Source of the DNA: an uncultured Enhydrobacter sp.
GTDB taxonomy: Bacteria; Pseudomonadota; Gammaproteobacteria; Pseudomonadales; Moraxellaceae
Length of the DNA: 64,000 nucleotides
Reading direction: 5' to 3'
NCBI GenBank assembly: GCA_946222995.1
Contig: CAMIOS010000002.1
Coordinates: forward strand, 131,824-195,823
Positions 10,371 to 18,890 of the stretch are shown here, piece by piece. The translations under genes were made by a program, and so were the position numbers. The notes under the pieces were generated by a model. It saw nothing but the letters and a program-made list of their open reading frames with translations. It searched no databases and had not been told where the DNA came from. How positions within the stretch are numbered: the stretch's first letter is position 1; each line of letters begins with the position of its first letter.

Positions 10371-10422
10371 ACCACAAATCATCGTTTAATATATTGCACA
10401 ATATTATACGATGATTTGTGGT
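10371..10422 (-). terminator. Terminator-like hairpin abutting the aroK start codon
   Basis: A perfect 14-base inverted repeat, ACCACAAATCATCG at 10371-10384 and CGATGATTTGTGGT at 10409-10422. The 24-base centre contains a second short dyad (ATATTG/CAATAT). On the minus strand the stem is followed at once by TTTTTT and then the aroK ATG. It sits between the pilQ stop (10456) and aroK. It has the form of an intrinsic terminator, but its position makes it a possible attenuator or a partial stop that lowers aroK expression from the pil transcript. Confidence 0.75.
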
Positions 10423-10455
10423 AATGCGCTATTTAATCCACAAAAGATTGATAGA

Positions 10456-12810
10456 CTAGTTGATTCGAGTTGTACTGTCATTAATAAGTTTTGGGGTGAC
10501 AAAAATAAGCAGTTCCTGTTTGGCATCTGATTTTGTGGTACGTTTAAATAATCGATTGATATAGGGCAAATCCCCTAGGAAAGGAACTTTGGTCACGCCA
10601 TTACCAGTGGTATTTTTAAAGATGCCACCAAGAACAACCGTCTGACCATCATCGACCACCACATTGGTATTAATAGAATCTTTGTTAATTGCCAAACTGC
10701 CATCCGGTGCCAAGGTTGGCGAGCCATTTTCGATTGTTAACTGCATACCAATTCGACCTTCGGGTGTAATATTTGGCGTAACCTGTAAGCTTAACGCTGC
10801 CTCTACCCATGAAGTTGAGGTGGCACCACTTGCCGAAGCTTCTTGATAGGCTAGTTGTTGCCCTGACATTACTTTCGCGGTTTGTTTATCAGCGGTTAAA
10901 ACTTTTGGACTGGAGATAATTTCGCCTTTATTGTCCGCCTGCATGGCTGATAATTCTAAATCTAACAACATATCAGAAATATTTAACAGTCCAAAGGCGA
11001 TACGACCGGCAGGATTAGACGCCCCTAAATTGACGTTGAGATTGTCAGGGCGAGTGATGGTATAGGAAGGATAGCTGATACTCTGCCCGTTGACGGTTTG
11101 GGTTTTGATATCATATTTTTTCAAGTCCCAAAGCGTCTGGTCGGAGCCACCCACTAGCAGGTTTCTATTATCATGTACACCTTGCGATAAAATCCCCCAT
11201 TTTACGCCCATCTCTTTGCTAAATGAGTCATTGGCACTGACGATACGGGCTTCAATCATCACTTGCTTAACCGGAATGTCAATTTTGCTAATCAAATCAC
11301 GGATGTTATTGATGATATCTGAAGTATCTTTGACGATGAGGGTATTAGTGCGCTCGTCAATGGTTACTGTGCCTCGATTTGATAGCAAAGAACCGGCACT
11401 ATTTCGATTATCGCCACGATTTTGATCTGCCATAATCATGTCACGAATACTTTGAGCTTTGGCATAGTTAAGGCGAATAAATTCGGTACGAAGCGGGGCA
11501 AGCTCTTGCTTATCTTGCAGGGCTTTTAAATCCGCGGCTTCTGAATCAGCCAGCTCTTTGGCAGGGGCAACCCAAATCACGTTCCCATTCACCCGTTTAT
11601 CAAGGTTTTTGCTTTTTAAGATGATATCCAGGGCTTGGTCCCAAGGCACATTAATCAAACGCAAGGTAATATTTCCCGATACGGTGTCACTTGCCACGAT
11701 GTTGGTGTTGGTGTGTTGTCCCAACACCTCAAGAATGGTGCGGACACTCACATCTTGGAACTCAAGTGATAAAGGGGCACCCGAATACGTGCGTTCTTCT
11801 AAGGTGGGCTGACGTAGTTTGCGCGGTGGGTCAATACTGATATTAAGCTGGTTGCCTGTTTGATAGGCTTTGTATTCATAATCCCCACTCATGGCGATGC
11901 GGATAACACCATTGCGACCTTGGTTATTGGTTACAATATCTTGTACCAATCCATTGCCCACATTGACTTGTTTAAGTAAATTATTGGGTACCGTTGCCCC
12001 TTGTAGCCGCACAACCAACTCATCGCCTGTGCGCTGTACATCAACCGGGATACTTTCATTGGCAAGCCCAATCGTCACAGTACCACCGCCATTGCCTGAG
12101 GGATTATAGTTCAACGCACTTAAGCCATCATAGCTATACTGGCGTGAAATGGCTGCCGTGGGGTTAAGCAGCGGATTGACTTTTACCACCATGGTGTTGG
12201 CAGGTGGTTGGCTAGCTGCCACAGGGGTGGATTCAACAACTGGGGTCGTCACGACTGTGGGTGTTGTAGTAGTTGGTGTGGCAATAACGGGCGATGTTGC
12301 CACAACGATTGGGGTCGCAACAATCGGATCTGGCGTAACGATCACAGGCGTTGGCGTAACAATCACAGGCGTTGGTGTTGGTATGGGCGTCGCCGTTGCA
12401 GGCGGTGACTTTGATTGCATATTAACCACCAACTGGTTGTTATCCACTCGAGTGGTAAAGTTTGCATCATCAGCCAGGGTGACGATTAATCGAGTCATAT
12501 CATCACTGGTTAAAGTGGTGACATCTTTGACATTGCCTTGGTTAAAGGTTTGTACACGACTTGGCAATTGGCTATCGACTTTTGGGAAGTCTAGCACCAA
12601 ACGATTGGGGCTGGTCAGCTGGTAGGCGGTGGGTTGAATGGGTGTATCTGAAAAGGCAATTGCCAACTCGGTTGACCCAATGCTTGGTTGGCTGACACTT
12701 AGCTTATTAATACTTTGGGATGCCATTGCTGTACTTGTGATACTAATCGCAGTGACTGCAACGGCAAGCTTGGATAAAGGGGCACGAAAGGGGCTGGTCA
12801 AGATGTTCAT
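10456..12810 (-). CDS. pilQ: Type IV pilus secretin PilQ
   Basis: 784 residues. Outer-membrane secretin that forms the channel through which the pilus emerges. Order: signal peptide (residues about 1-30, ending TAMA), a first AMIN domain (about 33-130), a Thr/Pro/Val-rich linker (about 135-205), a second AMIN domain (about 225-330), a secretin/TonB N-terminal module with DVSVRTILEVLGQHTN, an N1 domain with FIRLNYAKAQSI, and the C-terminal secretin domain (VMIEARIV, then VPFLGDLPYINRLFKRT and ELLIFVTPKLI). AMIN domains bind peptidoglycan. GGATAA lies before the ATG. It is the last pil gene of the cluster, 21 bases after the pilP stop. Confidence 0.96.
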   Translation of the reverse strand: MNILTSPFRAPLSKLAVAVTAISITSTAMASQSINKLSVSQPSIGSTELAIAFSDTPIQPTAYQLTSPNRLVLDFPKVDSQLPSRVQTFNQGNVKDVTTLTSDDMTRLIVTLADDANFTTRVDNNQLVVNMQSKSPPATATPIPTPTPVIVTPTPVIVTPDPIVATPIVVATSPVIATPTTTTPTVVTTPVVESTPVAASQPPANTMVVKVNPLLNPTAAISRQYSYDGLSALNYNPSGNGGGTVTIGLANESIPVDVQRTGDELVVRLQGATVPNNLLKQVNVGNGLVQDIVTNNQGRNGVIRIAMSGDYEYKAYQTGNQLNISIDPPRKLRQPTLEERTYSGAPLSLEFQDVSVRTILEVLGQHTNTNIVASDTVSGNITLRLINVPWDQALDIILKSKNLDKRVNGNVIWVAPAKELADSEAADLKALQDKQELAPLRTEFIRLNYAKAQSIRDMIMADQNRGDNRNSAGSLLSNRGTVTIDERTNTLIVKDTSDIINNIRDLISKIDIPVKQVMIEARIVSANDSFSKEMGVKWGILSQGVHDNRNLLVGGSDQTLWDLKKYDIKTQTVNGQSISYPSYTITRPDNLNVNLGASNPAGRIAFGLLNISDMLLDLELSAMQADNKGEIISSPKVLTADKQTAKVMSGQQLAYQEASASGATSTSWVEAALSLQVTPNITPEGRIGMQLTIENGSPTLAPDGSLAINKDSINTNVVVDDGQTVVLGGIFKNTTGNGVTKVPFLGDLPYINRLFKRTTKSDAKQELLIFVTPKLINDSTTRIN
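12332..12373. repeat. 21-base tandem repeat in the pilQ linker
   Basis: Two adjacent 21-base copies at 12332-12352 and 12353-12373 differ at one base. They encode the heptad TPVIVTP twice in the Thr/Pro linker of PilQ. Because 21 is a multiple of 3, gain or loss of a copy would change linker length without breaking the frame. Confidence 0.85.
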
Positions 12811-12831
12811 GGGGTTATCCTTAATGTCTTG

Positions 12832-13383
12832 TTAACTTACTGCAGCAGCAAGCGTCGCAGGTTTTTCTACGTAGCCAACACGGCTATCAGGCACAATTTC
12901 AATTAAATTAATTTGAGTGGGGGTAATTTCTGCAATACGACCGTCATTTTTACCGATGTGGTTACCGACTTTTACCGTCGCAACTTGACCATCAGGGGTT
13001 TGCACAAGCCCATATAGCTCGCCTGATTGCGAGACCAGACTGCCTTTATACACAAGTTGATTTAGCTCAAATTGTTCAAGCGGTTCTTTCAAGCGTGTTG
13101 TATCTAGCTTTACCCCTTGAATTTTCTGCTCTTGGGTGGCTTGTAGCATCAAACTGGTTGGCATAAAGGGGCTACGAAGATTGCCTGCGCTATAGCTAAA
13201 TTCTTCTACCTTTTCGGGACTTGGTGGGGGCTTGATGGGTTGGGCAGGCTGATTACGAATATCGAGCATCTTTTTATCCGCCAAGGCTACCCGATCTTCA
13301 CAGCCTACCAGTCCGACAGTCAGCACAATGAACGCGACTTTGGCTGAGATAGGGAGCAATTGCTTGATACTATTTTTTTGCAT
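12832..13383 (-). CDS. pilP: Type IV pilus assembly lipoprotein PilP
   Basis: 183 residues from ATG at 13381-13383. This start has a strong AAGGGAG six bases upstream; the longer frame from 13404 has none. The N-terminus is a lipoprotein signal (hydrophobic stretch to LVGC, lipid Cys at about residue 28). A proline-rich linker follows, then the PilP domain (RSPFMP, LEQFELNQLVYKGSL, VKVGNHIGKNDGRI). PilP joins the PilN/PilO inner-membrane complex to the periplasmic domains of PilQ. Its start overlaps the pilO stop by 14 bases, indicating coupled translation. Confidence 0.95.
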   Translation of the reverse strand: MQKNSIKQLLPISAKVAFIVLTVGLVGCEDRVALADKKMLDIRNQPAQPIKPPPSPEKVEEFSYSAGNLRSPFMPTSLMLQATQEQKIQGVKLDTTRLKEPLEQFELNQLVYKGSLVSQSGELYGLVQTPDGQVATVKVGNHIGKNDGRIAEITPTQINLIEIVPDSRVGYVEKPATLAAAVS

Positions 13384-14110
13384 TGTTATCTCCCTTATTC
13401 GCATCCTTAGATTTTTTCAAATCCTCTTCTTTGATTTCTTTTGAGCGGTAGGTTTTGACATGAAGAACCAAATTGGTTTCTGGTAGGGTGTCAAGTGACG
13501 GTTTTGGGTTGACAACTTCAAAGTCATGTAAGGTAATAATCCGTGGTAGCTTTGCCAAACCGCTTAAAAATGCCCCAAATTCATGGTAATTACCCAATGC
13601 CGCTATCCTGATAGGCTGCTCAATAAAAAATTCTTGAGACACTTCAGGCTCTACTTTAATATCTTGGAATTTAACATTACTGGTAACACCGACGGTATTG
13701 ATGCCATCGACCAAATCCGAAATCCGCGTTTCTTTTGGCAATTGGTTCAATAGCTCTTTAAAATCAGCCTGCATTTTCACCACTTGGGCTTCGTATTCTT
13801 TGAGATGACGGGCTTTGGATTCTTTGGTGCGATACTGGTCAAGCAACGTGGCTTCTTCACTTTCTGCCGAAGCAATGGCTTCACGTTTGGAAGCAATCGG
13901 AATAAACCACGTTAATGCCCCCACCAAGCCTACCATGAATAGTAATAAGGTGGCTTTGACAGGTACCGGCCAGCTACCATAATTGTTTTGGTCTAACGAT
14001 TTAAAACTGTCTGCAAATTCTTTAAAATCAAATTGTTTTTTAGCAGGTTTTGCTTTTTTTGTTTTGACAACCACAAGTGATTTTTTGCCTGGCTTGGTTA
14101 ATTTGACCAT
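13370..14110 (-). CDS. pilO: Type IV pilus inner-membrane protein PilO
   Basis: 246 residues. A cytoplasmic Lys-rich N-terminus (about 1-50) is followed by one membrane helix near 52-72, a coiled-coil region (about 78-125), and a ferredoxin-like periplasmic domain (about 130-225). The C-terminal tail is rich in Lys and Asp. PilO pairs with PilN in the alignment complex of the pilus machine. GGAGT sits just before the ATG. The gap from pilN is only 10 bases. The cytoplasmic tail is longer than in many PilO proteins. Confidence 0.94.
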   Translation of the reverse strand: MVKLTKPGKKSLVVVKTKKAKPAKKQFDFKEFADSFKSLDQNNYGSWPVPVKATLLLFMVGLVGALTWFIPIASKREAIASAESEEATLLDQYRTKESKARHLKEYEAQVVKMQADFKELLNQLPKETRISDLVDGINTVGVTSNVKFQDIKVEPEVSQEFFIEQPIRIAALGNYHEFGAFLSGLAKLPRIITLHDFEVVNPKPSLDTLPETNLVLHVKTYRSKEIKEEDLKKSKDANKGDNNAKK

Positions 14111-14120
14111 CTGTTACTCC

Positions 14121-14798
14121 TTACTTAGCCGGACTAGCGGTTGGGGTTGCAGTGGTGCCACTGGCAGTTTTATTGCCGGGTTTGGGAGAGCTAGCAACTT
14201 CCGCTTTTTTTACATTCGTGGTAATAACAAATGTTACGTATTTTTCTTCAGGATAGCTAAGTTTTGGGGCACTACTTGGGGCGGCAGGTGCGGTACTTTG
14301 ATAAGCCACCGCATTAGGCTGGGTAACACTCACCATGGCAGAATTTTCTAGCCAAGGCGAGGCATCAAGTTTACGCATAAATTCTGAGATTACCATCGGG
14401 TTATCCGCCTGCCCCGTAAAGGTAATAAGATCACCTTCTCGTTTCATATCTGTTAAGTACATTTGACCAGGAATTAGACGTGCAATATCATCCCAAATAC
14501 GCACAGGAATCGGACGGCGACCTTGTAAATCCTGAATGATTTTCATTCGGGCAATGATGTCATCTCGTTGCTGCTCTAGCGTGTCAATTTTAGCCAAGTC
14601 TTTGTCTAAGCGGGTATTTTCCTGTTTGATTTTTTCATTGGCTTGTTGTTGGCTATCAAGGGCGGTGTTAAATACGCTCCAAGCGGCAAAAGCGGCAAGG
14701 GCAGATAATAGCAAGACAGCAACGATTAAGGTCAAAAACTCTTTATTTTTGCGTTCACGGACTTCTTGTCGCCAAGGCAGTAGGTTAATTCTTGCCAT
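14121..14798 (-). CDS. pilN: Type IV pilus inner-membrane protein PilN
   Basis: 225 residues. It begins MARINLLPWR; the INLLPWR motif is the conserved tail by which PilN docks into PilM. One membrane helix lies near 23-45, then a coiled coil (about 48-85) and a periplasmic domain with RIWDDIARLIPGQMYLTDM. The C-terminal 40 residues are Ala/Pro/Thr-rich. The ATG overlaps the pilM stop by one base (TAATG), so translation is coupled. Confidence 0.95.
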   Translation of the reverse strand: MARINLLPWRQEVRERKNKEFLTLIVAVLLLSALAAFAAWSVFNTALDSQQQANEKIKQENTRLDKDLAKIDTLEQQRDDIIARMKIIQDLQGRRPIPVRIWDDIARLIPGQMYLTDMKREGDLITFTGQADNPMVISEFMRKLDASPWLENSAMVSVTQPNAVAYQSTAPAAPSSAPKLSYPEEKYVTFVITTNVKKAEVASSPKPGNKTASGTTATPTASPAK

Positions 14799-15853
14799 TA
14801 GTCAAAACTCCTTAATGCCAAGCCACACGCTGCCATCAAACTTGGGGCATCAATCAGCAATGCGCTGATATCTATTTGCGGGTCAATGGTCATATTGGCA
14901 AATGGATTGGCAATGCTGGTGCGGCTACCAAGCTTTTGTTCTATCATACTTGCCAGCCCTGGAATGCTCGCTGTTCCCCCTGCCAGCAAAATATGATCGA
15001 CTTGATGACTCTGGCTGGAGGAAAAATAAAACTGCAATGCGCGGGTGATTTGTTGCACAATTGAATCTAAAAATGGCATTAATACATCGGGATAATAGTC
15101 ATCGGGTAACGTCATATTGCGCTTATTAACGGTGGCTTCTTCGTAAGTCAGTCCATAGCGGTTTTGGATGCTTTCGGTTAATTGCCCGCCTCCAAATAAT
15201 TGCTCACGGCTATAAATAAACTCCCCATCTTTTGCAATATAAAGGGTGGTTTGGTTGTGCCCAATGTCGATTAATGCAACATTTTGTGGTTGACCAGGCA
15301 GGCCATCCACGATGAGTTGAAAGGCGCGCTCAACCGCATACGACTCCACATCCACCACTTTGGTATTTAAGCCCGCCAGTCCGAGCACATCCACGCGCTG
15401 CTCCACATTCTCTGTGCGCGAAGCGACCAATAACACCCGTGATTGACCATCAGTCGTTAATGAAGGCCCTAGCACTTCAAAGTCTAGATTAACTTCTTCG
15501 AGCGGGTAAGGAATGTACTGGTCAGCATCTAAACGAATACGAGATTCTCGCTCAGTTTCTGACATGGCCGTGTCCATATCAATGACTTTACTGATGACAG
15601 ATGCTCCCGACACGGCAGTTGCCACATTTTTGGTCGCGAAATGATGATGTCGATAAGCTTGGCTTACCACCTCACTCACCCCTTCCATATCAGCAATATT
15701 TTTATCTGCTACCAGTCCTCGTACTAATGGCGCAATCGCATAGGCTTTTAGATGAAATAGTCCTTGCTGCCTCGTGATTTCTACCATTTTTACAGAAGTA
15801 GAGGTGATATCCACCCCCAAAAGCTGTTTGCTACTTTTTGTAAATAACCTCAC
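14798..15853 (-). CDS. pilM: Type IV pilus actin-like ATPase PilM
   Basis: 351 residues from a GTG at 15851-15853. The open frame continues 30 codons further to an ATG at 15943. The GTG has AAGGAA at seven bases' spacing, and the protein then starts (M)RLFTKSSKQLLGVDI, matching other PilM N-termini. It has the actin-like fold: phosphate-1 motif GVDITSTSVKMVEI, an adenosine-type motif LLAGGTASIPGLASM near 295-310, and IDIGHNQTTLYI in the middle. PilM is cytoplasmic, binds the PilN tail and links the pilus motor to the membrane complex. It is the first gene of pilMNOPQ and diverges from mrcA. Confidence 0.93.
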   Translation of the reverse strand: MRLFTKSSKQLLGVDITSTSVKMVEITRQQGLFHLKAYAIAPLVRGLVADKNIADMEGVSEVVSQAYRHHHFATKNVATAVSGASVISKVIDMDTAMSETERESRIRLDADQYIPYPLEEVNLDFEVLGPSLTTDGQSRVLLVASRTENVEQRVDVLGLAGLNTKVVDVESYAVERAFQLIVDGLPGQPQNVALIDIGHNQTTLYIAKDGEFIYSREQLFGGGQLTESIQNRYGLTYEEATVNKRNMTLPDDYYPDVLMPFLDSIVQQITRALQFYFSSSQSHQVDHILLAGGTASIPGLASMIEQKLGSRTSIANPFANMTIDPQIDISALLIDAPSLMAACGLALRSFD

Positions 15854-16016
15854 AAGATTGTTCCTTATTATTCTACGGTCGGTAACAGAATCTATTTTAG
15901 CGATACGATACTGTAGATTACGGCGTTTATCAACCATTTTCATGTGCTACAGTTTCTTAGTGGAAGAAAAAATGGATAAAGGGCAATATTTGCTACTGCA
16001 CCTAATTATTTTTAGG

Positions 16017-16022
16017 TATAAT
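16017..16022 (+). promoter_or_regulatory. Probable -10 box of mrcA
   Basis: A perfect TATAAT lies 32 bases before the mrcA ATG. No good -35 element is at 17 bases' spacing, so this is a partial match in a 200-base divergent region that also has to hold the pilM promoter. Confidence 0.45.
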
Positions 16023-16054
16023 GTGTTCTTATTTTTCTTGAGCTAAAGAATCGT

Positions 16055-18784
16055 ATGGCCCAATCAACTTCTGCTACATCGGTAACTTGGTTACAATTTT
16101 TCTTAAATCTATGTATTGCACTCTTGGCATTAATTTTTGTTTTATTATTGGCACTTCCCATCGGCTTTTATGGGATGGCAATGTATATCACGCCAAGCTT
16201 ACCCAGTTTAGATGAATTGAAAAAAGCCAAAACTGCCATGCCGCTGCAGATTTATACCAAAGATAATCAATTGATTGGTCAATACGGCGGTGTGATGTCA
16301 TTGCCGGTGACGTATGAACAAATCCCTAAAAATATGGTCAACGCCTTTTTGGCAGCCGAAGATGCCACATTTTTTGAGCATAGCGGCATTAGCGTCAAAG
16401 GCATTGGTCGCGCGCTAACCCAAGCGGCAAGCGACGATGAGGGACAAACCGGTGGCTCAACCATCACCATGCAGGTGGCAAAAAACTACTTTTTATCCCC
16501 TGAACGTACCATCAATCGTAAACTGACCGAAATCTTTTTATCTCGCCGGATCGAAGAAAAACTCACTAAAAAAGAAATTTTCACCTTATATGTCAATAAG
16601 ATTTATTTGGGACAAGGGGCTTATGGTATTCAAGCCGCTGCCAAACAATACTACAGTAAAAGTCTAGACAAGCTTACCATCGCAGAAATGGCAATGCTTG
16701 CTGGGCTGCCAAAGGCGCCGTCAAAATATAATCCCGTTGTTAACCCACAACGGGCATTAGAACGCCGCAACTGGATTTTGGGGCAGATGCTCAAACATGG
16801 GTCAATCACCCAAGCCCAACATGATGAGGCGGTCGCTTCCCCGATTGGTTTACACTTATACCAAGCCCAGCTGGATAAAAACTTCCCGTATCTAGCTGAA
16901 ATGACCCGCTTTGCCCTTGTTCAGCAATATGGCGAAAGTGTGATTGATGCAGGTTGGCGGGTTAAATTAACCATTGACAGCAATGCCCAACAGCTTGCCG
17001 AAAATGCCCTCAAACGTGGTCTAATTGCCTATGATCGCCGGCATGGGTGGCGTGGCGCTATGGGCAATACCAAAGACAAAGAAAAACCTGTCAAACTTCA
17101 GAATTTTCCTGTCATGGGCAGTTTGTATCCGGTTGAAGTGACCAAGGCAACCAATGGTGGCGATTTTGAGGCTGTTATGCAAAACGGCGAAACCATTACC
17201 GTACCTTGGTCAGGACAGCGTTGGGCGACTTTACATTATCGCACACCCGATTCTGCCTATATGTCAAACAATATCGTCAAACCGCATGACATTGTATATG
17301 TAAATGCCAATACGGACAAAACAAGCTGGAATTTGGTACAAATTCCGGCGGTGGAAGGCGCATTGGTATCGGTTGAGCCTGACACAGGCGCACTGATGAG
17401 TGCAGTGGGTGGTTTTGACTTTTATAAAAGTAAATTTAATCGGGCATTACAAGGTTATCGTCAGCCAGGTTCTACTATCAAACCCCTTATTTATACCACC
17501 GCATTAGAAAAAGGCTTTAGTCCAGATACTTTAATTTCAGATGGCCCTTTAAAAATCGGCGACTGGGAGCCTAAAAACTCAGGCGGTGGCAACCTTGGGA
17601 TGATTCCGCTACGTAAAGGACTCTACCTATCACGAAATTTGGTTTCAATTCGGGTACTTCGCTCGGCAGGGGTATCAGATGCTCGGGAAATGCTTAGTCA
17701 ATTTGGACTAGAAAAAGACCGTATGCCTACCACCCTATCACTGGCCTTAGGCTCTGGTGAAGCCACCCCTATCCAAATGGCAACAGGATACTCAACCTTT
17801 GTGAATGGTGGGCATCGCATACAACCCTTCTTTATTCAGCAAATTTTTGATTATAATGGCAAATTATTATACCAAGCCAATCCGAAAAATGCGTGTGCGG
17901 TCTGCTTTAACGAAGAATTAGAAACCATTAACGAAGACAATGTTAAACAATTTCAAGAACAACAAAAGCGCGCACTTGAAGCCAAAAATACGCCCAACAC
18001 TCAAGAAGAAAAAGTGGACTTGTTAAATGCCAACCCACTGGCTGGCTTAAAGAAATCTGAAACGAGCAGTAAAAAAGCTGACGAAGAAAAGGATAAAAAA
18101 GATAAACCGTCTTCTAATACTGCATCAAACGCTAAAAAATTGACTGAACAAGAAGTATTGGCGCAGCAACAAGCAGCGCTTGAAGCAGCACGTCTAGCTG
18201 CACAAAACCAGCTATATAATGCAGGTCCAGAAGCTGACCGGCTAAAGCCAACGCCTATCCAGTACGTCCCAGCACAACAAGCTCCTCGTATTATCTCATC
18301 TAGCACCGCCTATCAAATGGCAGGGATTTTACGCGACGTTATCCAAAAAGGAACCGCGACCAAGGCGCGAGCTTTAAATCGCTCGGATATTGGTGGTAAA
18401 ACGGGTACAACCAACGATGCCAAAGATGCGTGGTTTGCTGGGGTCAATCCGCACCTTGCCACGATTGTTTGGGTGGGATTTGACCAGCCGCTTGGTATGG
18501 GTAAACGAGAATTTGGTGGTGTGGCGGCATTGCCGATTTGGATGGATTATACCTCTAAAATGCTTAAAGATGTGCCTGTAGAATGGGTTTCGGTCAATAA
18601 CCGAGCGAAAACTAAGAAACACGAGCAAGAAACCATTGAGCTTACCGACAGTGGCTCTCGCCGTGTCGATAGCAAGGGTCATGAAATTAAAAAAGACAAG
18701 CCGCCGCAAGCGGTCGTAGAAAAGCGACCTGAAGAGCAGCCTATTGCCTCTGCTACCATGCTAATGGCTACCCAAACCCAGTAA
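16055..18784 (+). CDS. mrcA: Penicillin-binding protein 1A, bifunctional glycosyltransferase/transpeptidase
   Basis: 909 residues. Polymerises and cross-links peptidoglycan at the outer face of the inner membrane. A membrane anchor lies at about 12-40. The GT51 domain has the catalytic Glu102 in AEDATFFEH and GGSTITMQVAKNYF. The transpeptidase domain has Ser473 and Lys476 in GSTIKP, SRN at 526-528, and KTGTTND from Lys782. Between about 630 and 725 there is a charged Gln/Lys/Ala-rich insertion inside the transpeptidase region. The C-terminal 50 residues are hydrophilic. It diverges from pilM, an arrangement shared with other gammaproteobacteria where ponA flanks pilMNOPQ. A terminator follows. 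Confidence 0.96.
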   Translation: MAQSTSATSVTWLQFFLNLCIALLALIFVLLLALPIGFYGMAMYITPSLPSLDELKKAKTAMPLQIYTKDNQLIGQYGGVMSLPVTYEQIPKNMVNAFLAAEDATFFEHSGISVKGIGRALTQAASDDEGQTGGSTITMQVAKNYFLSPERTINRKLTEIFLSRRIEEKLTKKEIFTLYVNKIYLGQGAYGIQAAAKQYYSKSLDKLTIAEMAMLAGLPKAPSKYNPVVNPQRALERRNWILGQMLKHGSITQAQHDEAVASPIGLHLYQAQLDKNFPYLAEMTRFALVQQYGESVIDAGWRVKLTIDSNAQQLAENALKRGLIAYDRRHGWRGAMGNTKDKEKPVKLQNFPVMGSLYPVEVTKATNGGDFEAVMQNGETITVPWSGQRWATLHYRTPDSAYMSNNIVKPHDIVYVNANTDKTSWNLVQIPAVEGALVSVEPDTGALMSAVGGFDFYKSKFNRALQGYRQPGSTIKPLIYTTALEKGFSPDTLISDGPLKIGDWEPKNSGGGNLGMIPLRKGLYLSRNLVSIRVLRSAGVSDAREMLSQFGLEKDRMPTTLSLALGSGEATPIQMATGYSTFVNGGHRIQPFFIQQIFDYNGKLLYQANPKNACAVCFNEELETINEDNVKQFQEQQKRALEAKNTPNTQEEKVDLLNANPLAGLKKSETSSKKADEEKDKKDKPSSNTASNAKKLTEQEVLAQQQAALEAARLAAQNQLYNAGPEADRLKPTPIQYVPAQQAPRIISSSTAYQMAGILRDVIQKGTATKARALNRSDIGGKTGTTNDAKDAWFAGVNPHLATIVWVGFDQPLGMGKREFGGVAALPIWMDYTSKMLKDVPVEWVSVNNRAKTKKHEQETIELTDSGSRRVDSKGHEIKKDKPPQAVVEKRPEEQPIASATMLMATQTQ

Positions 18785-18816
18785 GTGGCTGATAAAACTT
18801 TCATTCTGTCGTGGTA

Positions 18817-18843
18817 AAAGCCCAACATACTATGTTGGGCTTT
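18817..18843. terminator. Bidirectional terminator between mrcA and trpB
   Basis: The arms AAAGCCCAACA and TGTTGGGCTTT form an 11-base-pair stem with a 5-base loop between two convergent genes. T-rich sequence follows on the plus strand and TTTTA on the minus strand, so it can stop transcription from both sides. Confidence 0.85.
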
Positions 18844-18890
18844 GTTATTAACAAAAAATTGTTGTTAACAAACTATGTTTGACTAAGTCG

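Noticed and set aside
10366..10401. Earlier TTG start for aroK
   Set aside because: It lies inside the loop of the hairpin and adds residues not found in the family.
12149..12625. 158-codon open frame on the plus strand
   Set aside because: It is antisense to the repeat-rich Thr/Pro linker of pilQ; the open frame follows from that composition and its product is low-complexity.
15854..15943. 30-codon N-terminal extension of pilM
   Set aside because: The GTG at 15853 has a good AAGGAA site and matches PilM N-termini.
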